64,000 nt of DNA. It comes from a methane-oxidizing endosymbiont of Gigantopelta aegis (GTDB taxonomy: Bacteria; Pseudomonadota; Gammaproteobacteria; Methylococcales; Methylomonadaceae). The stretch spans positions 1,086,307 through 1,150,306 of the forward strand of contig NZ_JAEHGD010000001.1 of assembly GCF_016097405.1 (NCBI RefSeq). The letters are read 5' to 3'. Within the stretch, counting starts at the first letter, position 1; every line of letters begins with the position of its first letter. Shown here piece after piece: positions 28,787 through 37,495 of this stretch. Position numbers and translations under genes: made by a program. The notes below the pieces were generated by a model that was not told the origin of the DNA, made no database searches, and was given only the letters and a program-made list of their open reading frames with translations.

Positions 28787-30099
28787 TCAGGATGTGTCAA
28801 TGGTTATTGCCGATGGCTTGAGTTTGTAAGCTAAACTGCTATAGAGGCTTTCCCAGTCCATAATCAGATAATAGGTAAATCTTTCCCGCAGAGCCGCCCA
28901 AAAGCGTATCTTGCTGCCCATCTTTTCGAGACCTCGTTGAAACAATCGGCAGCAACGCTGTTGGATTTGATCAATCAGAAAGGCCAGCATCATCATCTGC
29001 ATCAGTACGGTTGCCAGATTCTGGTTGCCGTGACCATTGTATGTTCGAAGTGATAGCCTTGGTTTTTCAGGGTGTTAAACGTTTCATTTTCAATACGCCA
29101 ACGTGCCCGACCGGCACGCATGATGGGCATCAGGTTGTCCTCATTTAACGGCAGGTCACAGACCCAGCTAAAGTGTTGTGTTTTGCCATTGGGTCGGGTT
29201 TCCCAGTATTCAAGGAAATTGACCGTCAGGTCAAAATGGGTATCGTTTAAGGGTACCTCATTGTGGTAGCGGAAACGGTGTCGGGTACCGTGTTCGTCAA
29301 TCTGTTCCCATTCCCGGGTGGTTTCACTGCTGTCGACCCATTCGAACAAATAAGGATGGTCACCTTTTTTAGCGCCCAGGATAAAACGATAATTCAATGC
29401 TTCCAGCTGCTTGATATGGGGCCCGTTGGAAGCCAGCGCATCTTCCACAACAATCAATTTGAGTCGTGGATGGTCGCGTCGTATCTGGGCCAACAGGCGT
29501 TTGGCTGCATTGCGCTCACAGTCGTTTTTTGTTTGTCCGTCCTGCTTGAGAATAGGCTCTGGTGCCAGTGGGAAGACTTCTCGGTGTTCAGGATGAACCA
29601 ATACCGCGCCGAGGAGCTGATGATAATAGGTAATCTGGCCATTGCGGTGATGTTTTTCACAACAGTGAGGGCAATGGATTTTCTGTGAGGAAAACAAACC
29701 AGTTCCATCAATTGAGAGAAGGTAGTGCCCCTCAAATACTTCAAAACCTTCCAGCCCTTTGCCGCGTTGTAATGACTTGAACAGCTGACGGTACACCGGT
29801 AACAAGCAAGCAGGATCAACACGATCCAGGCGCTCACGCATAAACGTGTCACTCGGCGCCGTGGCAATACCATACAAGGTGCGCAAATTATGACGGGTCG
29901 CATCATCCTGACGGCTGGCCTGATCAAATTGCAGTAATGAGGGATATTTCAAGCCAAACAGGGCCAACGCCGACATCAGATGATCGGCCAGGGGAATCTG
30001 AGTGCCGGACATGTCATCGGGAATCGTTTCGAAAACTTTACGGGCTGTAGCGAGTAAACCGGGAATACTCAGGTCTTTGCGGAAGGGCGTCTTGGACAT
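28787..30099 (-). pseudogene. IS4-superfamily DDE transposase, frameshifted near the C-terminus
   Basis: The start MSKTPFRKDLSIPGLL is at 30099. Catalytic residues appear in YLLSIDGTGLFSS (Asp), LIVVEDALASNGPHI (Asp) and RWRIENETFNTLKNQGYHFEH (Glu); a CPHCCEKHH cluster follows the first Asp. The frame shifts at about 29030, after GYHFEH, and the last ~85 residues (NQNLATVLMQMMM... to 28787) lie in the next frame. Without ISfinder I cannot name the group. No convincing terminal repeats were found. Confidence 0.8.
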
Positions 30100-30189
30100 A
30101 AGATTAATTCCGAATGGTTGGATTGAAGTCGTATTTTAACCCAGCTTTGCCATAAACAATCACAACTTGTCGCTGTCTGGCCCACCAAT

Positions 30190-30215
30190 CGCAAGGCTGA
30201 ATTAACAGCCTTGCG
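30190..30215. repeat. Perfect 10-bp hairpin
   Basis: CGCAAGGCTG and its exact complement enclose AATTAA. It lies between the IS4-like transposase and the PKD-like gene remnant, within the otherwise featureless 30100-30326 gap. There is no T-run on either side, so a terminator role is not supported; it may be an IS or REP end. Confidence 0.45.
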
Positions 30216-30326
30216 ACATAAATGGTTACGAATACTTTTTCTTATCTCCCCTCCAAAACCCTGTTTTTGCTGGGTTCATCTGCTCAGCGGGAATTGCTGG
30301 AGTTTCCAAACAAAGGCGTTTGAATT

Positions 30327-31124
30327 TTATGATGCATTAAACATTATTTGATTATTTGAGGGAAAAGGAACAATTAATCCAATCTCCCAATCAACAGCGT
30401 AAAATAAGTCACAACCTGCTTGCCACAAAGGATTTGAATCGTAAATACTAATTGTGCCTTCTAAACGTCCAGAGTTATTTTCTTCAATGTCATTAAGATA
30501 AGAACTAAGAATTGTACTATAAAACAGTGAGCCTTTGTCGTCGTACCATGTATCGCGCTCAGTAAAGCTAAAATGTATTAATTCAATAGTTGAATTACTT
30601 GTGCTAGAGACTGTGAATACTTGGGATTGCTGGCTTCCTTCTAATCTGTAGGTTGGAATAGCAAAAATAAAATCATCCGATGGATGCCAGTCCCATTCAT
30701 TTTTCACATCTTCTCCTACAGTTTGAATAACAGTGAACTCATTCACTCCCCCGCTATCACATTGATTTTTAAGCCCTACAGATAAAGCATAAAAATTAAT
30801 ACGATATTTAGGTTCTATAGTGATATTTTTAAGCCTAAAATCAAAATCACCGTTAAAATCAATTGTCCTAAGAGTAACAATGTACTCTTCCGAAGCAGGG
30901 CCAATGTTTGGAAGATTCGCTGGCGTTACAGCATATTTATGATAGATCTCATAGGTACCAGGTAGTAGTGAGTTTGCGCCATCAAAAGCTGGAATCTTAT
31001 GGAAATCAGCATACCTCATATTAATATTACTCTTTTCGCCATCCCCCCAGTCTACCTCTAAAAAGCTTGTTTTTTTGTCAGTTACTATTGTTGCCTTTGC
31101 AACTACACTGTCGGTGGTAAGTGT
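30327..31124 (-). pseudogene. PKD-like or surface-type protein, 5' end cut by IS630 element
   Basis: The open frame continues upstream of the first ATG (31019) through TTDSVVAKATIVTDKKTS and VDWGDGEKSNINMRY to the IS630 end at about 31118, so the gene is truncated. VDWGDGE is typical of a PKD-like beta sandwich. The rest is beta-rich with repeated Ser/Asn/Thr, and I do not recognise it. A possible N-terminal piece (MNIKDTNKITFGNTLVKIIV onward) lies on the other side of the IS at about 32190-32289 on the same strand, but it does not rejoin in frame. Confidence 0.55.
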
Positions 31125-32177
31125 TTAGATTAAAGTTAGGTTGTGTAAAATAGCAATTTTACCTACGAAATAACCATGCCTATCCGAGTGACTATAGAGC
31201 TATCAGAAGAAGAATTGCAAATATTGGAAACGATTATTAAAAAGGGGAGTGACTGGCGAGAACGAGATCGAGCAATGACGATAAAACTTCTTCATGAAGG
31301 AATGAGTACAGCAGACATTGCAAAGCAACAAGGACATCATGTTGAATCGATCAGACGGCGTCGGCGCCGCTGGCTCAAAGAAGGCTTTGCCAGTTTACCC
31401 GAGAGTCCCCGTAGCGGAGCGCCCCAAAAAATTTCACTGGAAGCTCAGCAATTACTGTCGCAATGGGTTACAGAAGAAGCACTCACTTCACGGTATTTAT
31501 TGAAAAAGTTAAAGGATGAATGTGGTATTGAGGTCAGTGACCGATGTTTACATCAGACGTTAAAGCGCTTGGGATTTGTCTGGAAACGCACGCGCTACAG
31601 TTTAAAAAAAGCGTGATGAACAGGCCTTCGAAAAAGCAAAGCAAGAGATTGAGCAATTAATTGAACGTGCTCAAAAGGTGAGATTGAGTTGGCCTATGTC
31701 GATGAAGCCGGATTTATGCCGCAACCACCGAATCGTTCAGCCTGGACTAAACAAGGTGAAACACATTGTGTCACGGCCAAACGAGGCCAGCGACTTAATT
31801 TAATAGGGGCTATGTTTTCATCCGGTAAACTCATGTTGGCAAAGCTTTGGAGAAGTGTTACCGGATTGTTTTTCTTTTTTTTTTTGATGGCGGTGATTAA
31901 AACAATACGCAAACCCTTGGTAGTGATTTTAGATAATGCTTCGATTCACACCAGCAAAAACTCGCTCCCTATTGGGAATTGCTGAAAGAGGAAGGCATGG
32001 AATTTTACTTTTTGCCCCTTATTCGCCAGAGCTGAACCGAATTGAAATGCTGTGGCGTAAAATAAAATATGAATGGTTGCCCTTTAAACAAATGGAGCCT
32101 GAGGAATTAGAAAATGAAATCGATAAAATTCATAAGGGATTTAGCTCGGAATACAACTTAACTTTTTGCTAACCACT
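31120..32177 (+). mobile_element. IS630-family element
   Basis: A 1.06-kb element bounded by TA at 31118-31119 and 32178-32179. The ends are inverted repeats of about 28 bp: left AGTGTTTAGATTAAAGTTAG and right, complemented, AGTGGTTAGCAAAAAGTTAA. TA duplication and the encoded transposase both fit the IS630/Tc1 group. Its transposase is frameshifted at least three times. Confidence 0.8.
31176..32172 (+). pseudogene. IS630-family transposase, multiple frameshifts
   Basis: N-terminal helix-turn-helix domains (MSTADIAKQQGHHVESIRRR and the winged YLLKKLKDECG region) are open to about 31616, where an A-run (seven A against nine in the related fragment at 36740) ends the frame. The catalytic part then continues in other frames: AYVDEAGFMPQPPNRSAW (Asp), LVVILDNASIHTSK (Asp), and PYSPELNRIEMLWRKIK (Glu), with breaks at about 31680, 31965 and 32015. 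Confidence 0.8.
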
Positions 32178-32369
32178 TAACAAAAAGTCCTCTACCCTAG
32201 CAATACCACATTTTCTGGTATTAGGTTTTACAATAATTTTAACTAATGTATTTCCAAAAGTTATTTTATTTGTATCTTTAATATTCATGATTTATACCTC
32301 ATTCGGATACTATTAGGCTGTAATTTAGAATTAAAATAGCTATAATTCATTTATAGTAGTTTCTCCTTA

Positions 32370-32539
32370 AGTAACTAGAACAAAGTTAGGTTGTATTTAA
32401 TAATCGTCTCCAATCTTTATAATTCTGTTTCTGATAGATTTAAGGTAACTTGGATAAGCATGGTCGTTTTAGTGATAAAAATGCTATTTCACATACCCAC
32501 TTCTATCTACGTAGACAAGTAAGCATATTCCTAACCACT
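32370..32539. mobile_element. MITE-like element related to the neighbouring IS630
   Basis: About 170 bp flanked by TA (32368-32369 and 32540-32541). The left end shares the 13-mer AAAGTTAGGTTGT with the IS630 left end (27 of 35 bases align) and the right end shares TAAGTGGTTAG with its right end. It has no coding sequence and the interior is unrelated. The right end supplies the last codons and stop of the PEP-CTERM gene. The rest of 32290-32367 is AT-rich with no visible gene. Confidence 0.6.
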
Positions 32540-33079
32540 TAATGAGGATATTTTTAATGATTTATTGCTTCTGATAAACCCAATTAAACCTAAAGAAAAT
32601 AACCAAATTGCTGCTGGCTCTGATATAACCCGCTCAGATACTAAATATGATCCACTACCAGCCCCACCTCTCACAATCCCGCTATTATCACTCACAACCC
32701 AATCAAATGGAAAACCAGCGCTAGTCCTAAAAAACAGTGAAAAATTAGAGTGTGAAGAGGACAAAAACCCATCATTATTAATGTTGGTAATTCCAGAAAT
32801 TATACCATCATTCGCTCCTGCAAATACCAAACTGGGAGTGATATCAAATAATATACCAGAAATGTCAATCTCAATACTTGTTATTCGTGATGAAAATGAA
32901 AGACCCGTCGGTGGAAGTGCAGCTAAATCTGCCGAATCAATTGTAAATATACCAGAATAACTCGCATTCCCAGGGTTATCTTCAAATAGTGTCAAATCAA
33001 ATAATACTGGAGCTGAAAATAACCGACCCGAATAAAATATTAATAAGAAGATAAAAAATATAAGTTTATGTAATTTCAT
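32531..33079 (-). CDS. PEP-CTERM-type sorted exported protein
   Basis: A 182-aa protein with a signal peptide (about residues 1-22, ending GRLFSA) and a Ser/Gly/Asn-rich, beta-like middle. The C-terminal sorting tail comprises a short motif SEPAAIWLFSLGLIGFI with a hydrophobic helix and a basic end (RSNKSLK). In exosortase-bearing bacteria such tails direct proteins to the outer surface or exopolysaccharide. The exosortase is not in this window. The final residues SLSG and the stop come from an inserted MITE end, so the original tail was slightly different. Confidence 0.75.
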   Translation of the reverse strand: MKLHKLIFFIFLLIFYSGRLFSAPVLFDLTLFEDNPGNASYSGIFTIDSADLAALPPTGLSFSSRITSIEIDISGILFDITPSLVFAGANDGIISGITNINNDGFLSSSHSNFSLFFRTSAGFPFDWVVSDNSGIVRGGAGSGSYLVSERVISEPAAIWLFSLGLIGFIRSNKSLKISSLSG

Positions 33080-33095
33080 AATATTGATTCATAAT

Positions 33096-33109
33096 TTTTG
33101 TTAACAAAA
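33096..33109. promoter_or_regulatory. Palindrome upstream of the PEP-CTERM gene
   Basis: TTTTGTTAACAAAA is a perfect 14-bp palindrome about 17-30 bp upstream of ATG 33079, where a repressor could act. No regulator is suggested. The region 33110-33339 between here and the lipoprotein gene end contains no convincing gene. Confidence 0.3.
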
Positions 33110-33339
33110 TTGACTATCTTAGAACTGACCAACCTAACGGCTAAATAAGATAAGCCGAGACAAATGAGGCATGTTTTTTGCGGTAGCAAAAATGGTAAGG
33201 ATTAAATGACTGTAAATATATTCTGTTACGTTACTATTTTCATTACTTGTAATCGCAAGTCATACAATAACGGCAATAAAATATATTCAACATCATTTTC
33301 TGTCATCCACTTAACGCATCCAAACTTTATGCCTCACAC

Positions 33340-34221
33340 CTACTTTAAAACAGCATCTTCACATTTTTTCTTGGTTGCATCGTTTGAAAATCGACTAGCA
33401 CAATCGTCGAGCATCGTCTTTTGTGTTTGAAGTGTTTTTTCTCTTGCTCGACTCATATTAGGGGCTGTTGCCATTTCACATAGGTAACCATAAAAGGCGC
33501 AAGCCAGAGCGATAGAGCCTTCAAAATTTCGTTTGAGTTTGTCATATCGCGTGGCGATCGCTCTGAAATGCTTAAGTCTTGCAAACACATTTTCAACGAG
33601 ATGGCGATATTTGTAGAGACACCAATCCATTTCATCATTTCCCCGAGTTGAATTCTTTTTTCTTGGGATAACAGGAACAGCCCCTTTGTCTTTAATTTGA
33701 AGACGTAATGCTTCACTGTCATAGCCTCTGTCAGCAACTATATAGTCACCTTTTGGGAGCTCTGCAACTAATTTCGGTGCTTCTTTACAGTCATGAACTT
33801 CGCCGCCTGTCACTGAGAAATGAATAGGAAGACCACAGGCATCAACGGCCATATGAATTTTACTGGTGTTCCCGGCGACAGATTTCCCTATCGCTGTTTC
33901 TTGTTCACAGGCACCACTACTATGCTGATGTGCTTTCACAATACTCCCATCAATAAATTCCCATTCCAGGTCTGGATCAACAACCAAGGCGTTAAAAATA
34001 CCCATCAGTTTTTCTTTACGAGACCAGTCATTGAATCGTTTATATACCGCATTCCAATTACCAAAAGCCGTGGGTAAATCTCTCCAGGGACAACCTACTC
34101 GCAAGCGATAAAAAATACCTTCGACTGTTTTTCGAAGACAAGGTTTGTCATAAATTCCCATTTTCAACATAATTATCTTCAGTTTCTCCCAAAGTTCATC
34201 CGTAAGCAGTTGTCGCGGCAT
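33340..34221 (-). CDS. IS5-family transposase (copy 4), reads through into host gene
   Basis: DDE transposase with FIDGSIVKAHQ, VADRGYDSEALR and the Glu in HLVENVFARLKHF all in one frame. The usual end ACAFLWLPM is replaced by ACAFYGYLCEMATAPN and then 30 residues of the split lipoprotein's C-terminus (MSRAREKTLQTQKTMLDD onward), since the frame happens to agree beyond the right terminal repeat. This is the most likely source of active transposase for all six copies in the window, if the altered tail is tolerated. Confidence 0.8.
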   Translation of the reverse strand: MPRQLLTDELWEKLKIIMLKMGIYDKPCLRKTVEGIFYRLRVGCPWRDLPTAFGNWNAVYKRFNDWSRKEKLMGIFNALVVDPDLEWEFIDGSIVKAHQHSSGACEQETAIGKSVAGNTSKIHMAVDACGLPIHFSVTGGEVHDCKEAPKLVAELPKGDYIVADRGYDSEALRLQIKDKGAVPVIPRKKNSTRGNDEMDWCLYKYRHLVENVFARLKHFRAIATRYDKLKRNFEGSIALACAFYGYLCEMATAPNMSRAREKTLQTQKTMLDDCASRFSNDATKKKCEDAVLK

Positions 34222-34308
34222 AGTTTGCTTGTTTTTGAGTCAAAATAAACAATCTATGTGGCGGAGTTATTGAATTTCAAGGGGGATTTTCAAAACGGCA
34301 ACAGCCCC
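33461..34308 (-). mobile_element. IS5-type element, copy 4 (transposase intact)
   Basis: An 848-bp copy with TA at 33459-33460 and 34309-34310. It is the only copy in the window whose transposase frame is open from its start (34221) through the catalytic Glu. A 3-bp deletion removes one Ala (SSGACEQ instead of SSGAACEQ) and a shorter A-run near the end makes the frame run past the usual WLPM stop into the neighbouring lipoprotein gene's tail. Confidence 0.92.
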
Positions 34309-34880
34309 TAGTCTCAGCTATTTTAAGTTTTATAGCATCAGAAATTTGCGCTGTTTTAACTTTCTTAATGCGATAAGCTTGATTGTCTATTCTGGCTTTT
34401 TCTATTATCGCATTAAGATTTGTAGTGCAAAATTTGGTCAACATTGTTGGTGCTGATATTACCTTAGCTCTTTGACTTATAAGTTTGTTAATTTTATCTT
34501 TATCTTCATCTGTTATCTCAATGTTTTGCCTGGTTTTTTCTTTAAACAGCAATGTTATAATTTCTTCTGAAGAAGGTTTTTGTCCTAAATCCACAAGACA
34601 AGATGTAATGACCTGATCAATTGACGCATCAGAAATAAAATTATCTTGCATGCGAGATAATTCAGCCGCAATCAAGGCTCCTGGATTTTGACCAATACTG
34701 CCACCTGTTACTAACTTATTAACCTTCGCTACACTTTTACTTGCTGTCTGGGCAGTGCTTTGAATAATTTGAAGGAGTGCATCCCGTTCTGCTTTGGTCT
34801 TTGCCAATTCCGTATTTTTAGTTTCTAAAGTTGCTTTTTTAGCCTCGATACGACCAGCCTCCACAGGCGTGGTGGTTTCC

Positions 34881-34922
34881 AAGGCTTTGACCTCATCTTC
34901 TAAGGCTTTGACCTCATCTTCT
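34881..34922. repeat. 21-bp tandem repeat, two perfect units
   Basis: The unit AAGGCTTTGACCTCATCTTC plus T is repeated twice head to tail inside the coiled-coil lipoprotein gene and a decayed third copy may follow. In the protein it yields one coiled-coil heptad repeated (LEDEVKA). Confidence 0.75.
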
Positions 34923-35577
34923 AAAGTATCGATCTTTTGATTTTTATCCGCAATTTTAGCACCGCTTTCATCAATATTCTTCAATTCACCAGGCAATCCT
35001 GACATAGCCGCACTAGCCTCAGCATTCGCTTCTGTACCTATACCGCCAAGACTTCGTCCAAATGCTCCAGCAGCTACTTCTCCTAACATCAAAGTGATGA
35101 TGGTATCATCAAGTTTAGTCATAATTAAGCTGTAAGTAGTCCCAGAAATTGCTCCATTTTGATATGCAAGACAGCTCTGATACATTTTGTCACGTAACAG
35201 CTGTATAGATGCAGTGCGTTCACCTAATTGAATTAACCCTTCTGCCTGCGCAGTAGTTAACGCAGCATTACCATAACCTAATACATTAATACCAAAACCA
35301 AACGAATTTGCTAGAACAGTCGCTACATCAGGACTAGGTTCTGTACAAACAATGCGTTTTGGATCAACCAAACCAGGAAGTGAAAAAATAGATGGCGTAG
35401 AATTAACGATAAGCCTTAAACGAGAGTCTGTCGCATAAAAGGCATTCTTATCATTTGCTTTTTTTATAAAGCGTGCATTCGGAGCTGTAGCACACCCTTC
35501 CAATATAAAAAAAATGCCGATTGCAGCTGTAAGTAAATATGACCGTAAAAATATTTTTTTCATTGTTATATCCAAAA

Positions 35578-35853
35578 TTATGCGTCTGGAAGGTTATCCA
35601 AATCAGGGACATTATCCATGTCAGGTACACCATCCATATCACCGTTAAGTATTACGGAAAATGTTTTATTAGTTGGTGCAGAAATATGCTCACTATCTTC
35701 TTCTGCCCATTTTCGCCAACGACGATATGATGAAGGAGATACTCCAGCTTTACTACAACATTTGTTAATTGATGGCGATTCCGAATGTTTTTTTCGCCAC
35801 GCTTCAATCCAACCTAATCTTATTCCACGTGTTTGCGGTGAATATTGAGCCAT
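35578..35853 (-). CDS. Small HTH-like protein with acidic DxDxxP tail
   Basis: A 91-aa protein that I do not recognise. Residues 10-50 (GIRLGWIEAWRKKHSES then INKCCSKAGVSPSSYRRW) look like a helix-turn-helix of the kind found in transposase OrfA or small regulators. The C-terminus is a short acidic repeat, MDGVP, MDNVP, LDNLP. Its stop is 14 bp before the lipoprotein ATG on the same strand, so the two probably form one transcription unit. Confidence 0.5.
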   Translation of the reverse strand: MAQYSPQTRGIRLGWIEAWRKKHSESPSINKCCSKAGVSPSSYRRWRKWAEEDSEHISAPTNKTFSVILNGDMDGVPDMDNVPDLDNLPDA

Positions 35854-36295
35854 TTACTCTTCTCCATATTTAAAAATAACACTGTAATAGTAGTTTAAAC
35901 CTTAATTTCAATTAAGTTAATAATATCTAATTTATTTATTAATAATCCTTACACCATAAAATACTTGATAAAGGTATTTATTTTTCCAATACGTGTTTAA
36001 CATGAAGCATAAGTGACGCGTTCGACTGCCTTCTTGCTTGATGCTATTGTTGGACGAAACCACTATCGCAGAGAAAAAAGCAGACTTCGTCGTAAAAATT
36101 AAGTGTAAACCCATTTAACTAACATATAGGTTGTGCTGCCATGAGAGCATATATCGATTCGAAATTCAACTATTATTCTCAGTAAGTGGTCAGAAACAAA
36201 TGTGCTAGTCTTAGACAATTTCTTATCCGGTACAGATCATCTCCTTACACACAGCTCCCCCACAAACTGTAAAATAGAGAAATTTGGGGGCAAAG
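35854..36295. other. Gene-poor AT-rich gap with transposase scraps
   Basis: No complete gene seen. On the plus strand around 36043-36104 a short stretch reads LLLDETTIAEKKADFVVKIK, reminiscent of an ISAs1-type transposase fragment. At about 36183 TAAGTGGTCAG resembles an IS630 terminal repeat. Both are weak; the gap looks like residual mobile DNA. Confidence 0.35.
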
Positions 36296-36715
36296 ATGAC
36301 GAACTGGGCAGAAAAGGAATTTCAACATTTGGACTTAGGCGATGAACGTATCAAGCAACGGGCGGTGAAACTGCTTGAAACACTGGCGAAGTCGCCGAAA
36401 TCCAGTATACCTCAGGCCTGTCAAGGCTGGGCGGAGACCTAAGCGGCCTACCGTTTTTACAGTAATGACAATGTGAGCTGGGGAAAACTATTAAAAGCCC
36501 ATACGACTCAGGTTGAACAGAGAATAATCAACAGCGAAAAACCGGTCGTCCTCTGTTTGCAAGATACGACGGACTGGACTTCAATGGTCAGAAAACAGAA
36601 GGCTTGGGGCGGTTGTCTCATGATGCCCAACGCGGCATGTATTGTCACCCTACGCTCTGCATCACCCCTGAGCGTATTCCGTTAGGGGTCAGCGATGCCT
36701 GGATGTGGTTCCGAT
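36296..36715 (+). pseudogene. IS4/Tn5-type transposase N-terminal fragment
   Basis: Begins MTNWAEKEFQHLDLGDERIK, typical of the Tn5-like IS4 transposase N-terminal domain (AAYRFYSNDNV, LCLQDTTDW). An in-frame TAA at 36432 (AET-stop-AAYRF) and a frameshift near 36580 disrupt it; the later part in another frame reads DAQRGMYCHPTLCITPERIPLGVSD. It ends abruptly at AWMWFR, fused to an IS630 fragment. Confidence 0.75.
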
Positions 36716-36716
36716 A

Positions 36717-36890
36717 CTGGAAACGCACGCGCTACAGTTTAAAAAAAAAGCGTGATGAACAGGCCTTCGAAAAAGCAAGACAAGAGATTGAGCAATTAGT
36801 TGAACGTGATCAAAAAGGTGAGATTGAGTTGGCTTATGTCGATGAAGCCAAGTTTATGCCGCAACCGCCGAATCGTTCAGCGTGGACAAA
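36717..36890 (+). pseudogene. IS630 transposase fragment fused to the IS4 fragment
   Basis: WKRTRYSLKKKRDEQAFEKA to PQPPNRSAWTK matches the middle of the IS630 transposase at about 31579-31753 almost exactly. Here the A-run has nine A and the frame stays open; in the larger copy it has seven. The fragment has no IS630 ends and joins the IS4 remnant directly at 36716. The remaining sequence to 37168 (about 275 bp) shows no gene. Confidence 0.75.
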
Positions 36891-37168
36891 ACGGTTCAAC
36901 GGTTACGGTATAAATTGATGTGTCAACGCTTTTCCGGACAGTTCAGCCTGGACTTTTTGTGATTGCTGATGCTTACACGGCTGTTCTGGACCTTGGAAAA
37001 GCATGTATCCCGTTTACAGTTAATACACTTTCATTAGCACTAAGAGCCAGTAAATTGTCATAGCTGCATGGTCTACTATCATATACAGCTTTTTTCGGGG
37101 AGAATTACTGGCATATCAGTCTAAATGCGTTAAGATGAAGCCATTGAAATCACCTTTGTGAATTTGTT

Positions 37169-37495
37169 ATGAGACGCATGATTTTTATTTTGGCTTTATG
37201 GCCAATAATTGGCTGGGCCGAGGAGCAAGCACCGATACCGGAACCACCGGATTTGCCTCTGCCGGTGGAGTCAGATCAAAATATGGAGCCTGATATTACC
37301 ATTATTCGAAAAGGTAAAAACACCATTCAGGAATTTAGAATCAATGGGCAACTGTATATGATTCGGGTTAAACCGGATATTGGTCCGGCCTATTATCTGA
37401 TCGATACCGATGGGGATGGCAATATGGATGTTAGAGGCTCTGATCTGGATAGAGGGCTAAACATAAATCAATGGAAGCTCTTAGAATGGGATTAG
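37169..37495 (+). CDS. DUF2782 family exported protein
   Basis: A 108-aa protein with a cleavable signal peptide (residues 1-17, ...GWA) and the DUF2782 pattern: EPDITIIRKGKNTIQEFRIN, GQLYMIRVKPDIGPAYYLID, and a C-terminal QWKLLEWD. The function is unknown. Such genes commonly lie next to thrB or polA in gammaproteobacteria, as here: the stop is immediately followed by the GTG of thrB. Confidence 0.88.
   Translation: MRRMIFILALWPIIGWAEEQAPIPEPPDLPLPVESDQNMEPDITIIRKGKNTIQEFRINGQLYMIRVKPDIGPAYYLIDTDGDGNMDVRGSDLDRGLNINQWKLLEWD

Larger units (their letters stand above)
33340..35563 (-). pseudogene. Coiled-coil lipoprotein gene split by IS5-type copy 4
   Basis: Start taken at ATG 35563; the upstream in-frame TTG at 35575 is less likely. 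The signal peptide has lipobox LEGC. Codons run to 34309, then after removing the IS and one TA the frame continues from 33458 to the stop at 33340, giving 457 aa and ending ASRFSNDATKKKCEDAVLK. Residues about 190-250 form a coiled coil with a perfect 21-bp tandem repeat (34881-34922) encoding ALEDEVK twice. Family unknown. The IS adds a foreign tail (GCCRFENPP) to the remaining 428-residue fragment, which might still be exported. Confidence 0.75.

Noticed and set aside
31605-31620. Programmed frameshift in the IS630 transposase A-run
   Set aside because: With seven A, a -1 shift gives a frame that stops soon; only a +1 shift or two more A restore the protein, so this looks like a lesion.
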